Assembly (NCBI GenBank): GCA_012799495.1 | Contig: JAAZLD010000079.1 | Location: 1-7,550 of the forward strand | Length of the DNA: 7,550 bases | Reading direction: 5' to 3' | Origin: Desulfitobacterium sp. | GTDB lineage: Bacteria > Bacillota > Desulfitobacteriia > Desulfitobacteriales > Desulfitobacteriaceae | Part shown: positions 6,161-7,550 of the stretch, piece after piece | Numbering within the stretch: position 1 is the stretch's first letter | How the letters are laid out: each line of letters opens with the position of its first letter | The notes under the pieces: generated by a model | What the model was told of the DNA's origin: nothing | What the model saw: only the letters and a program-made list of their open reading frames with translations | The model's database searches: none | Made by a program: the position numbers and the translations under genes

Positions 6161-6214
6161 TTACTTAGCAAACCAGAGTTATTTAGCAAACCAGAGTTAC
6201 TTAGCAAACTAGAG
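6161..6214 (-). repeat. Three 18-base tandem repeats directly after the spoVE stop
   Basis: Reading with spoVE, the units are CTCTAGTTTGCTAAGTAA (6197-6214), CTCTGGTTTGCTAAATAA (6179-6196) and CTCTGGTTTGCTAAGTAA (6161-6178). Neighbours differ by one or two bases. A degenerate fourth unit is the spoVE end itself (6215-6232, encoding SRFVK and stop). Because the unit is a multiple of three, each copy reads L-(W or stop)-F-A-K-stop in the spoVE frame, placing additional in-frame stops behind the gene. The array probably arose by duplication of the gene's last codons. Confidence 0.9.
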
Positions 6215-7309
6215 CTATTTGACAAACCGAGATATATTTAATAACACCCCTACACCCAGCAAGGTAAAGACTAGAGAAGTCCCTCCGTAGCTGAGGAAGG
6301 GTAGAGTTATACCTGTCACAGGCAAAACCCCGATCACTACCCCGATATTGACCATGGCTTGAATACTTACCATAGAAGTTAAGCCCACCGCCAGAAAACC
6401 AGTGAAAGCATCAGGGGCACCCATAGCTGTGCGAAATCCTCGCCAAGCAAAAAGGAAGAAAAGAAGAATAACGATACTGGCCCCCACAAAACCCAGCTCT
6501 TCACCGATCATGGCAAAGATAAAGTCAGTATGGTTTTCCGGTAGATAGAGGAATTTTTGCTTACTCTGTCCCAGTCCTAGTCCAAACAAGCCTCCTGGTC
6601 CTAAAGCCAGTAGAGCTTGAATGGTTTGATACCCTTTACCCGAAGGATCCGACCAGGGATCTAAAAAGGCAAAAATCCGGTTCATCCGGTAGGGCTCAGC
6701 TACAATTGCTGCTACCACAAGAGAGATTCCTGAGCCTCCTAAGCCCAAGATATGACTAATTCTTGCTCCAGCAGCGATTAACATAAAGAAAGTAGTCCCT
6801 GCTATGACCAAGGTGGTTCCCAAATCAGGCTGGAGCATAATCAGAACTGCTACCACTACTAGTAAGCCTAGAATTGGGAGAAGGCCTTTACGAAAAGAAC
6901 GAATCTTATAGGGATCATTGGCAAGTATGCGAGCCATGACCAAAATCATGGCCAATTTGATTACTTCCGAGGGTTGAATGGACAAAGGTCCTAAACCAAT
7001 CCAGCGGTAGGCACCATTGACTTCCCGTCCTACTCCAGGGATCTTAACCATCACCAGTAGGACCATAGCAAGAATAAGGGCAGGCTTAGCAAATCTCCAT
7101 AAAAGCTTAAAATCAATAGCCATAGCCCCAACCATTGCCACCAAGCCTAGAGCTACCCAGATCACCTCCATCTTCAAAAAGTGGAAGGGATCATCAAATT
7201 GAACATATCCTTTCACCGCACTGGAACTATAAACCATTACTGTTCCTATGGCTAAAAGTGCAAGGATTGCACCAAATAAGATCAGATCAGGACCTCTGCG
7301 CCTAGGCAT
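6215..7309 (-). CDS. spoVE: SEDS-family peptidoglycan glycosyltransferase SpoVE/FtsW
   Basis: SEDS proteins are polytopic membrane enzymes that polymerise lipid II into glycan strands together with a class B PBP. FtsW acts at the division septum and SpoVE in the spore cortex. This 364-residue protein has about ten hydrophobic segments. Conserved motifs are RWIGLGPLSIQPSE (102-115), QPDLGTT (160-166), GLGQSKQKFLYLPENHTDF (245-263) and GITLPFLSYGGTS (333-345). D262 in HTD corresponds to the catalytic aspartate D297 of E. coli FtsW. Length, the SPDL-like N-terminus (GPDL) and the VGVLLNISR ending resemble B. subtilis SpoVE (366 residues) more than its longer FtsW, and the murD-spoVE-murG position is the same. 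Some annotators would call it ftsW, and one protein may serve both roles here. ATG 7309 has AAAGGGGGA upstream, reaching into the murD stop; the gap is 13 bases. Confidence 0.95.
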   Translation of the reverse strand: MPRRRGPDLILFGAILALLAIGTVMVYSSSAVKGYVQFDDPFHFLKMEVIWVALGLVAMVGAMAIDFKLLWRFAKPALILAMVLLVMVKIPGVGREVNGAYRWIGLGPLSIQPSEVIKLAMILVMARILANDPYKIRSFRKGLLPILGLLVVVAVLIMLQPDLGTTLVIAGTTFFMLIAAGARISHILGLGGSGISLVVAAIVAEPYRMNRIFAFLDPWSDPSGKGYQTIQALLALGPGGLFGLGLGQSKQKFLYLPENHTDFIFAMIGEELGFVGASIVILLFFLFAWRGFRTAMGAPDAFTGFLAVGLTSMVSIQAMVNIGVVIGVLPVTGITLPFLSYGGTSLVFTLLGVGVLLNISRFVK

Positions 7310-7322
7310 ATAAGTTCCCCCT

Positions 7323-7550
7323 TTAGTTTAAATTGGGTTCCCTATAATGCCTACGCACTAACTCCTTAAAGAATTCCCCTCTTTCTTCATAACTTTTAAA
7401 CATATCCCAACTTGTACAAGCTGGGGAAAGAAGAACCACATCTCCCGGTACTGCTTCCCCAATAGCCAACTTTACTGCATCCTCAAAAGAGTTTGCTCGA
7501 AGATAGGGGCTTACTCCAACATCCCGGGCTGCTTCTTCCATCTCAGAAGC
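7323..7550 (-). CDS. murD: UDP-MurNAc-L-alanine:D-glutamate ligase MurD, C-terminal end (cut by the window edge)
   Basis: MurD is the cytoplasmic ATP-dependent ligase that adds D-glutamate to UDP-MurNAc-L-Ala. Only the last 75 residues are inside the window, from the C-terminal Mur ligase domain. The diagnostic segment is VLLSPACTSWDMFKSYEERG (37-56 of the fragment), equivalent to the LLSPACASFDMF-type motif that contacts substrate, followed by FFKELV. The frame continues beyond base 7550, so the methionine at 7541 is internal and not a start. The TAA stop lies 13 bases before the spoVE ATG, and the spoVE ribosome binding site abuts and partly overlaps the end of murD, so the two genes are almost certainly co-transcribed and probably translationally coupled. 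Confidence 0.95.
   Translation of the reverse strand, partial: ASEMEEAARDVGVSPYLRANSFEDAVKLAIGEAVPGDVVLLSPACTSWDMFKSYEERGEFFKELVRRHYREPNLN

Larger units (their letters stand above)
5976..6214 (-). other. spoVE-murG intergenic region
   Basis: This 239-base AT-rich gap is unusually long for the middle of this operon and holds no convincing gene on either strand. From the spoVE end it contains three 18-base tandem repeats, a candidate sigma-E promoter overlapping an inverted repeat, and a perfect TATAAT (minus strand, within 6036-6043) without a recognisable -35. The murG ribosome binding site AAAGGGGGAG lies just before the start. I see no clear intrinsic terminator. Confidence 0.6.

Noticed and set aside
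1..7550. CRISPR array, insertion sequence, tRNA or rRNA gene, prophage or defence system
   Set aside because: Reading both strands showed no spaced direct repeats, transposase-like protein, terminal inverted repeats, or tRNA/rRNA motifs. The dcw genes fill almost the whole window.

Overview
The window is a stretch of a division and cell wall (dcw) gene cluster, with every gene on the minus strand, so transcription runs from high to low coordinates. In that order it reads: murD (3' end only), spoVE/ftsW, murG, an unrecognised Trp-rich gene, murB, murA, ftsQ/divIB, sbp, ftsZ (5' part only). The gene set and order match the Bacillus-type cluster (murD-spoVE-murG-murB-divIB-sbp-ftsZ). Together with a SpoVE-like SEDS protein, a type II MurB, an Sbp protein (known from endospore formers) and moderate GC, this points to an endospore-forming Firmicute. 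My best guess is a clostridial Desulfitobacterium/Desulfosporosinus-like lineage; that is recall-based inference and was not tested by a search.

Layout by region. 7323-7550 is the MurD C-terminus. 6215-7309 is spoVE. 5976-6214 is a 239-base gap holding three 18-base tandem repeats, a candidate sigma-E promoter and the murG ribosome binding site. 4869-5975 is murG. 4794-4868 holds a large hairpin that buries the next gene's ribosome binding site. 3999-4793 is the unrecognised gene, overlapping murB (3155-4036) by 38 bases. 1843-3114 is murA, 1056-1781 is ftsQ and 691-1035 is sbp. 458-690 is a gap carrying an excellent match to a sigma-H promoter, and 1-457 is the start of ftsZ. No gene-free stretch exceeds 300 bases.

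Functionally, MurA and MurB make UDP-MurNAc, MurD adds D-glutamate, MurG makes lipid II, and SpoVE/FtsW polymerises it. FtsQ and FtsZ belong to the division machinery that places this synthesis at the septum. Tight spacing, one overlap and one stop-adjacent ribosome binding site indicate co-transcription and translational coupling, with extra entry points for sporulation (sigma-E ahead of murG, sigma-H ahead of ftsZ).

Most of the window is ordinary. The parts worth a second look are the Trp-rich orphan protein with its leader hairpin, the two sporulation-type promoters, the tandem repeat built at the end of spoVE, and the absence of ftsA between sbp and ftsZ.
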